A DNA stretch of 64,000 nt from Streptomyces sp. NBC_01485 (GCF_036227125.1 NZ_CP109435.1:7192001-7256000); one strand, 5' to 3'; numbered from the stretch's first letter, positions 40,587 to 51,048 are shown. The notes: generated from the letters alone by a model not told the origin. Translations and numbers: made by a program.

Positions 40587-43309
40587 GAGCGGTCGGTGGG
40601 GGGTTTCGGGGTGGGGGTCTGGGCGGTGCCGGCGGCGGTGACCGGCGCTCCGGGGGCTGCCTCCTCGGCGGACGTGTCCTGCGGGCCGGACAGCGGGACG
40701 TCGACGTGGGAGCCGGCGTCGAAGTCGACGGCGTCAGTATCGGCGTCGGTGTCGCCGTCGGTCTGTGCTCGCAGCGTGCCGCGCTGGAACCCGGCGAGGG
40801 AAGAGGCAGCACGCTCCGCGTTGAAGTCGTCGTCCGGGAAACCGTCTCCCTCGGCGGCCGCGGATTCCTCGCGCAACTCGGTGGCGAGGCTGGTCTGCGG
40901 GACCCGGCGGGGCAGCGGTGCGAGGCCGGCGGGGCGGGCGGTCGGCCCCGTGGCCCGGACCGTCGCCGTCGCAGCCGCCACTCCGCGAGCGACCCCGCGA
41001 CCGTGCGGTGCCGGCTTCGACCCCGACTTCGACGTCGTACGCCTCGGGAGCGGGGCGTGGCCTGCCGGGGACGTACCGCCCGTCGGGGACGGCGAGGCGG
41101 GTGCCGGGGGTTCGAGGGCCGGGGGCGGGGAGTCGGATGCCCGGTCGGAGGTGTCCGGTGCCGGGAAGGCCGGCTGGTCCCGCTCGGGGGCGGACCTGCT
41201 GTGCTCCAGCCGTTGTTCCCGCCCGTGTTCCCGTCCGTAGTCCTGCCCGTGCTCCCGCTCCCGGGGGGCGGACACGGTCTGGGCGGCCCGGGGGGCCGTC
41301 CGCCGCGCCGCGTCCGACCGGGATCCGGTGGTCACGGGTACGCGTCCGGCGCCGGCCGCCGGGGTTTCGGAACCGGGGGCCTCGCGGACCACGATGTCGT
41401 GCGGGACCAGGACGATGGCGGTGGTGCCGCCGTACGGCGAGGGGCGCAGGGTCACGGAGACGCCGTGCCGCGTCGCGAGCCGGGCGATCACGAACATGCC
41501 CAGCCGCAGGTCGTCGGCGAGCGCCACCACGTCGAACTGCGGAGCGACCGCCAACTGCGCGTTGAACGAGACGTAGTCCTCGTCGGACAGCCCGAGGCCC
41601 CGGTCCTCGACCTCGATCGCCAGGCCCCTGGCCACCAGCGTGGCCCGCACCCCGACCGGACTGGGCGCCGGCGAGTAGGCGGTCGCGTTGTCGATGAGCT
41701 CGGCGAGCAGATGGATCACGTCGGCCACGGCGGGCGGCGCGATGCAAACCTCCTCCTCCGTGTGCACCTCCACCCGCTGGTACTCGGCGACCTCTCCGAC
41801 GGCGCTGCGCAGGATGTCGACCAGCGCCACCGGCTCCGACCAGCTACGTCCCGGCCGGCCGCCGCTGATGATGACGAGGTTCTCCTCGTAGCGGCGCAAC
41901 TGGCTTGCCGTGGAGTCCAGTTCGTACAGGCCGCTCAGGACGTCGGGGTCCTGGTGCCGGCGTTCCAGCGAGTCGAGCTTGCTGAGCTGGAGGTTGACCA
42001 GGTTCTGGCTCTGCAGGGCGATGCCGAGGATGACCTTCTGGAAACCGCGCCGGGTGTCGGCGAGTTCGACCGCGGTGTGCACGGCGGTGCGCTGCGCCGT
42101 GTTGAACGCCTTGGCCACCTGGCCGAGTTCGTCGTTGCCGTAGTCGAGCTGCGGGGTCGCCGAGTCCACGTCGACGGTCTCCCCGCGGTCCAGCCGGGCG
42201 ACCACGTCCGGGAGCCGTTCGTGCGCCAGGCTCAGCGTGGCCATCCGCAGCCCGTGCAGCCGCCGGGACAGCGAGCGGGTGATCCGCCAGGACATGCCGA
42301 CGCACAGCAGCAGGGCGACGAGACCGCCGGCGCTCAGCGAGCCGGCCTTGATGAGCAGATCGCGCGCGTCGTCCGCGCTGTGCTGCAGCAGCGTGCGGGT
42401 CTGCCGCATGATGAGTGCCGCGTACTGGTCGGAGACGTCGATGAGAGCGGCGCGCCACTGCTTCTGCACGTCCGGCAGCACGATGGCACCGTTGTCGCTC
42501 GGCTTCGCCCGGGCCGCGAGCACCTTGTTCTCGATGGACTCCAGGACCTGCCACTGGTAGCTCGTCAGGATCTTCTCGGTCTGTGCCTTCGCGGGGCCGT
42601 TGAGCAAGGGGACGATCTGGTCCTGCACGAGCCAGCGGCGCGTGTTCACCAACTGCGCGAACGCGGCCCACTCCTCCTCGTCCATCCGCTGCTTCGGCCC
42701 GGCCAGGGTGAGCTGCAGGTCCTCCTCGGAGACCAGTTCGGCCGCGTGTTCCAGGGCGACGAGCGGGCCGGCCTGCGAGGTGAGGTCGCCGTCGTCGACC
42801 TGGGACAGCTCCTGGAAGGCGTGGATCTGGTCGTCGATGATCGAGGTGTACTGGTCCAGCGCCTGCGCCGAGGTGATGTCGGTGGGATCGTCCACCTGGC
42901 CCCGGTAGTACTCCAGGCTGCCCACGGAGGCGACGACCGAGTACAGCCGGTCCTTGATCCGGGCGGGCGCCCGCTTGATGTCGTCGGCGCGGGCGGCCAG
43001 CTTGGCGACCGCCGCGTCGGTCTGCTTGCGCTGTGTCTCCAGCGCGGCCCGGGAACCGTCCGGGGTGGACACCCACACGGCCGACAGGCTGCGTTCCCGT
43101 TGCAGCGCGAGCGTGGCCTCGGTGCCCATGGCGCCGGTCGACCGGCTCAGTTCGGTCTGCGCGCGCAGCCGCAGCCCCTCCGAGAACATCTGGGTCGTCG
43201 TCACACCCCACATGGCGGTGAGGGTGATGCTGGGCACCAGCGCCAGGAGAATCAGGGAGAGACGTATGGAGCCGAGACGGCGGCGCCGGGCACCTGTCCG
43301 TGGAGACAT
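40583..43309 (-). CDS. cvnA: Conservon sensor kinase-like protein CvnA (second conservon)
   Basis: 908 residues. N-terminal membrane segment at about 14-36, extracellular nitrate/nitrite-sensing-type helical domain (about 40-320), second membrane segment (about 325-345), HAMP, GHKL ATPase with LLAELIDNATAYSPAP and VEDRGLGLSDEDY, then a 300-residue disordered Arg/Pro/Ser/Glu-rich tail. ATG 43309 with an AGGA upstream. This copy is unrelated at sequence detail to the first CvnA outside the core, so both are not a recent duplication. No cytochrome P450 (cvnE/F) follows either set. Confidence 0.92.
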   Translation of the reverse strand: MSPRTGARRRRLGSIRLSLILLALVPSITLTAMWGVTTTQMFSEGLRLRAQTELSRSTGAMGTEATLALQRERSLSAVWVSTPDGSRAALETQRKQTDAAVAKLAARADDIKRAPARIKDRLYSVVASVGSLEYYRGQVDDPTDITSAQALDQYTSIIDDQIHAFQELSQVDDGDLTSQAGPLVALEHAAELVSEEDLQLTLAGPKQRMDEEEWAAFAQLVNTRRWLVQDQIVPLLNGPAKAQTEKILTSYQWQVLESIENKVLAARAKPSDNGAIVLPDVQKQWRAALIDVSDQYAALIMRQTRTLLQHSADDARDLLIKAGSLSAGGLVALLLCVGMSWRITRSLSRRLHGLRMATLSLAHERLPDVVARLDRGETVDVDSATPQLDYGNDELGQVAKAFNTAQRTAVHTAVELADTRRGFQKVILGIALQSQNLVNLQLSKLDSLERRHQDPDVLSGLYELDSTASQLRRYEENLVIISGGRPGRSWSEPVALVDILRSAVGEVAEYQRVEVHTEEEVCIAPPAVADVIHLLAELIDNATAYSPAPSPVGVRATLVARGLAIEVEDRGLGLSDEDYVSFNAQLAVAPQFDVVALADDLRLGMFVIARLATRHGVSVTLRPSPYGGTTAIVLVPHDIVVREAPGSETPAAGAGRVPVTTGSRSDAARRTAPRAAQTVSAPREREHGQDYGREHGREQRLEHSRSAPERDQPAFPAPDTSDRASDSPPPALEPPAPASPSPTGGTSPAGHAPLPRRTTSKSGSKPAPHGRGVARGVAAATATVRATGPTARPAGLAPLPRRVPQTSLATELREESAAAEGDGFPDDDFNAERAASSLAGFQRGTLRAQTDGDTDADTDAVDFDAGSHVDVPLSGPQDTSAEEAAPGAPVTAAGTAQTPTPKPPTDRS

Positions 43310-43685
43310 AGTCGTCCTAGGGCGATCAGCGGGGCGGGGGGAGCGGGGAACTGCCTGGTCAGCGGGTTTCCGGCGGCGAGGCGCGGGACGGGAGTGGTCA
43401 TGGGGGTTGCACCGCCGCCGGAGCGAGGGGGTGTGCCCCGGCGGGAGACATCTTTGGCTCGGAGCCAACCGTGTGTGACCGGTGGTAGTCAAGTGAGCAA
43501 CCACATGGGTGAGATGCCGCCGCCGCATTGTGATCTGGGACGGGGGTGGGAGGCCGTAAATGAGCCTGTCCGCAGATGAGTTGACTGATCGTCAATAACA
43601 AGTCGGCTGAAGGCCAATTCCGTTGGGCTCGGGGTTCAGGGCTGAGGGCGCGGGGTTCAGGGGTTCACTGCTCAGGGCTGAGGAG
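43310..43685. other. Intergenic region upstream of the second conservon
   Basis: 376 bp, no gene supported. The half near cvnA has a TTGACT on the minus strand (about 43494-43489) that may be a -35. The half near 43630-43680 has repeated GGTTCAGGG / CAGGGCTGAG words just beyond the methyltransferase stop. Confidence 0.45.
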
Positions 43686-44519
43686 TCAGGGCTTGCGCGC
43701 CACCGCCCCGTACATCGCGATGTCCTCGTCGCGGATCACCTCGGTGCCGGTGCCGGTGCCGGTCTTGGTGCGGGTGTCGTCGGGTCGCCAGCGGTGGACC
43801 TGGACGATGCCCGGGTCGACGAGGTCGAGGCCCGCGAAGAACTCCGCCGCCTCCGCGCGGGTGCGCAGCCGCATCGGCATGCCACGGGCCGCGTACTCGC
43901 GGGCGACCCGGCCGACCTCCTCGGGCGCGAAGTCCGCGGTGCCGATGGACATGGCCAGGTGGCTGCCCGGCGGCAGCGGGTCGAGCAGGCGGCGGACGAC
44001 GCCGACGGCGTCGTGCTCGTCGAGCAGGAAGTGGACGATCGCGATCACGGTGAGGGCGACGGGCCGGCTCAGATCCAGTGCCGTACGGAACTCGGGCGCG
44101 GTCAGGATGCCCGCCGGGTCGCGCATGTCGGCCTCCAGGTACGCCGTGCGGCCCTCGGGCGTGCTGCCCATCAGGTTCCGGGACAGGCCGAGGACGAGCG
44201 GGTCGTTGTCGACGTACACGACCCGGGCGTCGGGGGCCGTCGCCTGGACGATCTCGTGGAGGTTGGGCGAGGTGGGAATGCCGCTGCCGATGTCGAGGAA
44301 CTGGCGTATCCCCGCCTCGCGCGCCAGGTGGCGCACGGCGCGGTTCATGAAGTCGCGGTTGGCGCGCATGTGGACGGGGAGCGCGGGCCACTCCCGGACC
44401 ATCGCGTCCCCGGCCTCGCGGTCCGCCGGGAAGTGGTCCTCGCCGCCGATGATGTAGTCGTAGATCCGCGCGGAGTGTGCCGTCCCGGTGTCGATGACGT
44501 CGTTCTCGTCGCTGTCCAT
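43686..44519 (-). CDS. S-adenosyl methyltransferase, PF04672 (DUF574) family
   Basis: 277 residues. Motif I FLDIGSGIPTSPNLHEI, acidic loop VVYVDNDPLV and the typical N-terminus TGTAHSARIYDYIIGGEDHFPADR identify the actinobacterial SAM methyltransferase family, abundant in Streptomyces and with unknown substrates. GGGAGG and GAGG precede ATG 44519. A Gly-Thr tandem run (TKTGTGTGTEV) near the end comes from a short DNA repeat. Confidence 0.92.
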   Translation of the reverse strand: MDSDENDVIDTGTAHSARIYDYIIGGEDHFPADREAGDAMVREWPALPVHMRANRDFMNRAVRHLAREAGIRQFLDIGSGIPTSPNLHEIVQATAPDARVVYVDNDPLVLGLSRNLMGSTPEGRTAYLEADMRDPAGILTAPEFRTALDLSRPVALTVIAIVHFLLDEHDAVGVVRRLLDPLPPGSHLAMSIGTADFAPEEVGRVAREYAARGMPMRLRTRAEAAEFFAGLDLVDPGIVQVHRWRPDDTRTKTGTGTGTEVIRDEDIAMYGAVARKP

Positions 44520-44559
44520 GCGCCTCAACCTCCCACTACCGGCGGCATGGTGAAAGACG

Positions 44560-44820
44560 ATGTGCGTTTTCTTCACCGTCGGCCCCGCGATGGAGGAAAT
44601 CCCTCCGAACCTGAAGGCGCCCGTCTCGCAGGCGCTGATCGCGCTGCCGTACTACCGGACGACGAACCCGGCGATGGCACACAACGCGCGGCACGTGATC
44701 AAGGCGGTGCTCGGCGAGGAAGGAGGAAGGCTGAGGCGTCCCGCCGCGCACGCGGGGCCGGGAGCGGCCCCGCAGTGTGCAGGTCGTCCCGGCCCCGCCG
44801 GTGAAGTGCTGAAGAGCTGA
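44560..44820 (+). CDS. Possible small protein or gene fragment
   Basis: 86-codon frame. Residues 10-55 (MEEIPPNLKAPVSQALIALP, then YYRTTNPAMAHNARHVIKAV) read like genuine protein with balanced composition, whereas the rest is low complexity. No ribosome site precedes either possible ATG. Might be the end of a deleted gene. I do not recognise a family. It occupies most of a 359-bp gap. Confidence 0.22.
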   Translation: MCVFFTVGPAMEEIPPNLKAPVSQALIALPYYRTTNPAMAHNARHVIKAVLGEEGGRLRRPAAHAGPGAAPQCAGRPGPAGEVLKS

Positions 44821-44878
44821 GGTGCTGACGTGCTGAAGGGGTGGTGTGGTGAAGCGGCCTGTGGACGGATGACCGACG

Positions 44879-45340
44879 TCAGGCGTGCTTCCCCGCCCCC
44901 GGCAGGGAACCGCCCTGCAGGATCGACTCGGCCGCGTGGTCGCCCTGTGCCTCCTTGCGGCGCAGGCGGCGGCTCTTGCGCGGGTCCTGGTCGGGCAGCC
45001 ACCCGAAGGCCAGGCAACTGCCCACGACGCCGCACAGGAGGCCGATGACGAAGCCGCCGATGTTGGACGTGAGCCAGGTGCCCAGGGAGACCGCGACCGC
45101 GATGATCGAGTAGAACAGCCGCTGATCCGGGTTGAAGAGGATCAGCAGGCCGCAGAGGAGCATCACGGCCGGCAGGAGGTAGCCCGCCAGGCCCTGCGCG
45201 CCGACGTGCAGGATGACCGGCAGCGGTGCCTTCATGGTCACCAGGATCTCGGCGCCGCCCAGGACGAGCAGCAGACCGCCCGCGAAGGGCCGACGGCCCC
45301 GCCACTCTCGGAAGCTGTCCCGCCACTGGGTGGAGTTCAC
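44879..45340 (-). CDS. DUF6114 membrane protein
   Basis: 153 residues with four hydrophobic segments (about 20-37, 48-66, 73-90, 95-112) and a basic tail. Matches the DUF6114 family, regularly found after DUF6230. GTG 45340 overlaps the DUF6230 stop (GTGA). Function unknown; likely a membrane partner of the DUF6230 protein. Confidence 0.85.
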   Translation of the reverse strand: MNSTQWRDSFREWRGRRPFAGGLLLVLGGAEILVTMKAPLPVILHVGAQGLAGYLLPAVMLLCGLLILFNPDQRLFYSIIAVAVSLGTWLTSNIGGFVIGLLCGVVGSCLAFGWLPDQDPRKSRRLRRKEAQGDHAAESILQGGSLPGAGKHA

Positions 45341-46005
45341 TGCTTACAGCCCTCGCTGGAGAAGCTCATGTGCAGGCCGGGAAGCTTGAACACGGCGGCG
45401 GTGGCGGCGTAGTTGTGCTGGTACAGGTTCTTGATGACGACCGTGTCGGCCTGCTGGCCGTAGACACCGGCGGGGCCCTTGACCCCGCCCTTGTTGAACT
45501 CGCTCGAGTCGCCGCCGATCTCGATGCCGTTGAACTCGGCGTCGCCCGTGATGACGTCGGAGTCGATGGCCAGGTTCGACACGCTCACCGGCTTGGACCC
45601 GGTACCGGCGGTGAGGATCAGCTGGATGCCGCCGAGGTCGACGCTCTGGCACATGTTGGTGATCGTGCCGTCCTTCACCACCGAGGTGATGACCAGGACC
45701 TGGCCGCCGGTGTCGCCCTCGTTGGGGCTGTCCTTGATCATGTGGTCCAGCGCGCCGAACTGCTCGAAGCCCTTTCCGTCGAGCCTGTCGGCGGTGACCA
45801 CGAACGGCATCCCGGAGATCGCGAACTGCACTCCCAGGGCGCCCTGCGCGGTGAGGACCGCGAGTCCCGCGGCGACGAAGGTGGCGGGCACCGCCATGAC
45901 GGCGGCCCGGCGCAGCCGAACCCGGCCACGTCTGACTGCGGAACCGCTTTCGGGGTTCTCGGGGGTGTTGTCGGCGGACGACGTGACGTCCGGGGACGAG
46001 GCCAT
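45337..46005 (-). CDS. DUF6230 membrane-anchored extracellular protein
   Basis: 222 residues. A polar N-terminus, one membrane segment (about 36-58), and an extracellular beta-rich domain with two Cys (NMCQSVDLGG; SEGCKQ at the C-terminus) that probably pair. DUF6230 family, unknown function. GGGAGC precedes ATG 46005, so this start is preferred over ATG 46017. Co-translated with DUF6114. The promoter at 46148-46177 would give a leader of about 130 nt. Confidence 0.85.
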   Translation of the reverse strand: MASSPDVTSSADNTPENPESGSAVRRGRVRLRRAAVMAVPATFVAAGLAVLTAQGALGVQFAISGMPFVVTADRLDGKGFEQFGALDHMIKDSPNEGDTGGQVLVITSVVKDGTITNMCQSVDLGGIQLILTAGTGSKPVSVSNLAIDSDVITGDAEFNGIEIGGDSSEFNKGGVKGPAGVYGQQADTVVIKNLYQHNYAATAAVFKLPGLHMSFSSEGCKQ

Positions 46006-46147
46006 GTCTGCTCCCATGCGCTTGGGTGTGCGGGTTTGGGCTTCAGTGGCACGTTGTCCTGGCGCGGACAGCGGCTGCCGCGCACGCTTCCTCACAACTC
46101 CCGGAAGCCGTAGGGCCTTTCTCGTTACGCAGCAGTAGCCGACTCGG

Positions 46148-46177
46148 AAGTTACCGATGGTTACAGCGACGGGTCAA
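46148..46177 (-). promoter_or_regulatory. Promoter of the DUF6230-DUF6114 operon
   Basis: On the minus strand TTGACC (46177-46172) and TAACTT (46153-46148) are 18 bp apart, a good housekeeping-sigma match. Confidence 0.5.
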
Positions 46178-46607
46178 GGGAGATGTGGAAAAAGAGTGTT
46201 CATTTTGTGCCACGTGTGGGTCAGGTTCTCAGTTCGGTACTGCACCCGGTGCTCCACCCGTGTTCCACCCCGTGCTCCACCCGGTTCCCCAACGGCCCAT
46301 ATTCGGATATTCGGCTCTTGAATATCCATCAGATCATCAACTTCCGCTCTTGGTCTTGACGTTGACTGATCCTCAGGTCTACAACTCTCCCTGGCCCAGC
46401 CCGGATCCGTGGCGCCGGATCCGCAGCGCGGCGACACCGTCCGCGCCCCGGACTCTTTTCAGCCAGTACGGGCCCTCGGTCCCGCAGTTCGATCCCTTCA
46501 CGGCACCGGCACGGCCGCTTCCCCCCGGCGGGCCGCGACCGGTCGCCTCTTCCGCCCGGCCCGGCCGGAGCACTCGCCAGTGCCTCCTGCCGGTCACCGG
46601 CCGGAGG
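46178..46607. other. Gene-free stretch with short repeats
   Basis: No supported gene. It holds degenerate copies of GTGCTCCACCCG (46231-46285), an inverted repeat GGATATTC-N7-GAATATCC (46305-46327), and a possible plus-strand promoter TTGACG (46356-46361) with TACAAC (46380-46385) 18 bp apart. Confidence 0.5.
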
Positions 46608-46656
46608 CCGTTGCCGGTCCGTCACGTACGGAGAAGGCGTGACGGACCGGCAACGG
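46608..46656. terminator. 19-bp perfect inverted repeat upstream of secreted protein gene
   Basis: CCGTTGCCGGTCCGTCACG at 46608-46626 pairs with 46638-46656; 11-nt loop. It lies 65 bp before the start of the secreted protein gene. Could be a terminator for upstream transcription or an attenuator in the leader of that gene. Confidence 0.6.
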
Positions 46657-46721
46657 CGGACGCCGACCCGCGTCCCCCATCTCCCCCGCAAAAAAGCCCC
46701 ACTTGAGAAAGAGGCACCCGC

Positions 46722-47363
46722 ATGCGTACCCGCTCTCGCTCCCTCCTCGCCCTTGCCGGAACCGTCGCCGCGCTCTCGCTCACGGCCGTCACCCCGGCCG
46801 CCGCGGCCGGCGCGGTGCTGACGACCGCCAACGGTGACGTCGCCGTCGGTGACGTCCTCAACGCGACCCTGGCCACCGGCACCGCCGCCACGCTGTACTC
46901 CAGCGCGACCGGCACCAGCGGCGTCTCCTGCGCGACGTCCGGGTTCAACGCCACCGTCACCGACAACCCGACCGCGCCCGGCACCGCCACCGAGTCGCTC
47001 ACCGCGCACTCCTTCAGCGGCTGCACCGCGAACGTGATCGGCGTGCTCGGTGTCACCAGCGTCACGGTCAACAACATGCCGTACATCGCGACTGTGGGTT
47101 CGGGCAACACCATCACGGTGACCCCGGCGAGCGGCTCCACCATCCAGACCACGGTCGTGCTGCGCACCCTGCTGGGCAGCATCAACTGCGTCTACCAGGC
47201 GGCCAGTCTGACCGGCACGACGAGCAACACCGACAACAGCATCACCTTCACCGGCCAGCAGTTCGCCAAGGCGTCCGGCTCGTCGCTCTGCTTCGCCAAC
47301 GGCTACTTCACCGCGAAGTACGCCCCGGTGACCGACGGTGGCGCGGGCGTCAACGTCAACTGA
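46722..47363 (+). CDS. Secreted protein of unknown function
   Basis: 213 residues. Clear Sec signal (RTRSRSLLALAGTVAALSLT, cleavage near AAA at 29), then a Thr/Ser/Gly-rich beta-type sequence with four Cys (SCATSG, GCTAN, NCVYQ, LCFAN) that could form two disulfides. AGAAAGAGG precedes ATG 46722. I recall related proteins in other streptomycetes but no function. Its convergent neighbour is the LPMO. Confidence 0.8.
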   Translation: MRTRSRSLLALAGTVAALSLTAVTPAAAAGAVLTTANGDVAVGDVLNATLATGTAATLYSSATGTSGVSCATSGFNATVTDNPTAPGTATESLTAHSFSGCTANVIGVLGVTSVTVNNMPYIATVGSGNTITVTPASGSTIQTTVVLRTLLGSINCVYQAASLTGTTSNTDNSITFTGQQFAKASGSSLCFANGYFTAKYAPVTDGGAGVNVN

Positions 47364-47381
47364 TCGCCGTAAGAACGGAGT

Positions 47382-48377
47382 TCAGCGCCTCCGCATACGC
47401 ATGACCAGGGCGGCGCCGCCGGTGAGCACCAACACCGCCGCGGCGCCGCCCGCCAGCATGGGCGCGGACGGTCCGGAGTCGGCCGTGCCGGTGGACGCCA
47501 CCGGGGTGCTGTCCGCACCGGCCGCGTCGGCCTGCGCGGGAGCGGCGTCGGACGCCGCGGACGCCGACCCGGACGCGGACGGGGTGCCGGCCGCCGGGGT
47601 CGGCGTCGCGCTCGCCTCGGGCGTGGCCGCGGCGGGAGTCTTCGTCGCCCCGCCCGCCGGCTCGCTTTCCGGTTTGCTCGCCGAAGCCGCCGCCGAGAAC
47701 ACCACGTCCGAGCACGAGTAGTACGTGTCGGGCGTGCTGCTGTTCTGCCAGATCGTGTACAGCATCTGACGTCCCGTCCGGTCGGCGGGCAGCTTCGCCG
47801 TGAGGTGGTAGGCGCCGTCCGTCAGCGCCGGGTCCTTGACCTCGGCGAACGGCCGCTCCGGCAGGTCGGACCAGGTGAGCGGCTTCGACGCGTCGTATCC
47901 GGGCTTCGTCAGATACATCTTGAACGTGCCGGTGTGCGCGATCGTCGAGGCGTATGTCATCCGCAGCGTCCCACCCGGCGTCAGCCGGGTGGACGGCCAG
48001 TCGGCGCGGGCCAGGTCCAGCCCCTTGTACGCGGCCAGACCGCCGCTGCACAACTGCCCGTCGGGGATGGTCTGCCGGTCGCGACCGTTCACGTTCGCGA
48101 CCCGCAGGTTGTCCCAGGCGGCGAACGACGTGCCGTTCGCGTCGACGGCCGCCCGGCAGGCCGCGGTCCGCGCGTCGGCGCCGCCCTCGGGGGAACAGGC
48201 GTACACCCGGCTGACCGGATCCGTGGGGGCGCCGTGCGCCTGCGCCGGGCCGGCGGCCCACAGGCCCAACAGGAGCGGACTCACGGCGGCGGCCGCCAGT
48301 GCCGCGGTACGGCGTGCGCGGCACGCGCGTTGTGCGCGATCTGCGCGGTATGTGCGGTGTGCGGTGCTGCGGGGCAT
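47382..48377 (-). CDS. AA10-type lytic polysaccharide monooxygenase with sortase-like C-terminal anchor
   Basis: 331 residues. Signal peptide of about 47 residues ending AQA, so the mature chain starts with His48 (HGAPTDPVSR), the copper-binding N-terminal His of LPMOs; the second brace His is probably His148 (STIAHTGTF). The catalytic domain reaches about residue 232 (YYSCSDVVF), followed by a 65-residue Ala/Ser/Thr/Pro linker, PVASTGTADSG, a membrane helix (LAGGAAAVLVLTGGAALV) and RMRRR. That ending resembles LAxTG sorting signals with V in place of L. Oxidatively cleaves chitin or cellulose at the cell surface. No carbohydrate-binding module. GAGGAG before ATG 48377. Confidence 0.85.
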   Translation of the reverse strand: MPRSTAHRTYRADRAQRACRARRTAALAAAAVSPLLLGLWAAGPAQAHGAPTDPVSRVYACSPEGGADARTAACRAAVDANGTSFAAWDNLRVANVNGRDRQTIPDGQLCSGGLAAYKGLDLARADWPSTRLTPGGTLRMTYASTIAHTGTFKMYLTKPGYDASKPLTWSDLPERPFAEVKDPALTDGAYHLTAKLPADRTGRQMLYTIWQNSSTPDTYYSCSDVVFSAAASASKPESEPAGGATKTPAAATPEASATPTPAAGTPSASGSASAASDAAPAQADAAGADSTPVASTGTADSGPSAPMLAGGAAAVLVLTGGAALVMRMRRR

Positions 48378-48485
48378 CGGGGACGTCTCCTCGGCCGGCG
48401 CGGGAACGGTCTGCCGTCAGTACGCGAACGCGTCCCGGCGCGTTCAGCGCGCCCTCGTCCGTCCGTTGTGCGGTGAGCGGTAGTT

Positions 48486-48545
48486 CACGTCGTGGACCAC
48501 GTCGTGGACCAAGTTGCGGACCAAGTCGTGGATCAAGTTGTGGAT
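48486..48545. repeat. Five 12-bp tandem repeats between LPMO and subtilisin genes
   Basis: CACGTCGTGGAC twice, then CAAGTTGCGGAC, CAAGTCGTGGAT and CAAGTTGTGGAT. Followed by further GATC-containing words (GACCGATCTCTGACCGG). It lies in the 447-bp promoter region shared by the two divergent genes, which otherwise holds no gene. Confidence 0.8.
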
Positions 48546-48824
48546 CAAAACGGGCGATCTTTAATCGATCTATGACCGATCTCTGACCGGTCTTGATCGT
48601 CAAGGGTGTGTTTCCGGCCGGATCGAGGGTTTCCCCTGTATACCCATGACTCTTTCTTTGCTTATCGTTCCTGCACAGTCGATCCACAGGTAACCCCCGA
48701 CGGGGTCGACGCTCGCGCTGGCCGGCCTTCCGCGCTGCTTTCGATTCACCCCCTGCCGCTTCGACGCCGAAGCGAATCGACCGCCGCTCCGTCCTGTCCG
48801 GAGCGGGCCACGAAAGGCACGCCC

Positions 48825-50633
<1,809 letters not shown>

Positions 50634-50666
50634 GCGAACTCTCGCGGTCACCGCGAGCGATGAACG

Positions 50667-50706
50667 GGCGGGCCGGACGGTGTGGATGGACACCGACCGG
50701 CCCGCC
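50667..50706. terminator. Terminator hairpin after the subtilisin gene
   Basis: GGCGGGCCGG / CCGGCCCGCC with an inner GGTGT/ACACC extension. A second small palindrome CTCGCGGT-C-ACCGCGAG (50641-50657) precedes it. Confidence 0.75.
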
Positions 50707-51001
50707 TCACGTCTGTTTCCGGAACCGTTCGCCGGGCGTGCCCGCGGTCCCTCGGTGTTCAATGACACGTGTCACGCTCCTCCTCCAGGGCTTCACCCTC
50801 CGGTAGTTGCGTGCAGAAACCGCGCGCCCCGTCTTTTTTGCTGGTCTTCTCGACTATGCCCACGGTACGTTTCCTGTGGGAGGCTGCCTCCCGGAAGGCC
50901 CATGATCCACGGGCAAGTCGGGCGATCGCAGGGGGAGTCGGCGGTCCTCGCGTACATGCCCACTACCGCCGTACGGTGAACTATTGTGTACGGTGGGTAA
51001 G

Positions 51002-51025
51002 AAAAAACGGCATGACCCGTTCTTT
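51002..51025. promoter_or_regulatory. ARE-like operator upstream of the cprB homologue
   Basis: AAAAAACGG-CATGAC-CCGTTCTTT, an inverted repeat of the kind bound by gamma-butyrolactone receptors, ending 23 bp before the start codon. It is close to a possible -10 (TATTGT, about 50982). Suggests autorepression. Confidence 0.55.
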
Positions 51026-51048
51026 ACCGCCCGGGAGAGTACCAGTCG

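Noticed and set aside
46174..46437. 87-codon minus-strand frame in the gene-free stretch
   Set aside because: No ribosome site, composition driven by the GTGCTCCACCC repeats, and it overlaps the likely DUF6230 promoter.
48486..48545. CRISPR array
   Set aside because: Units are 12 bp without spacers and no cas genes are present.
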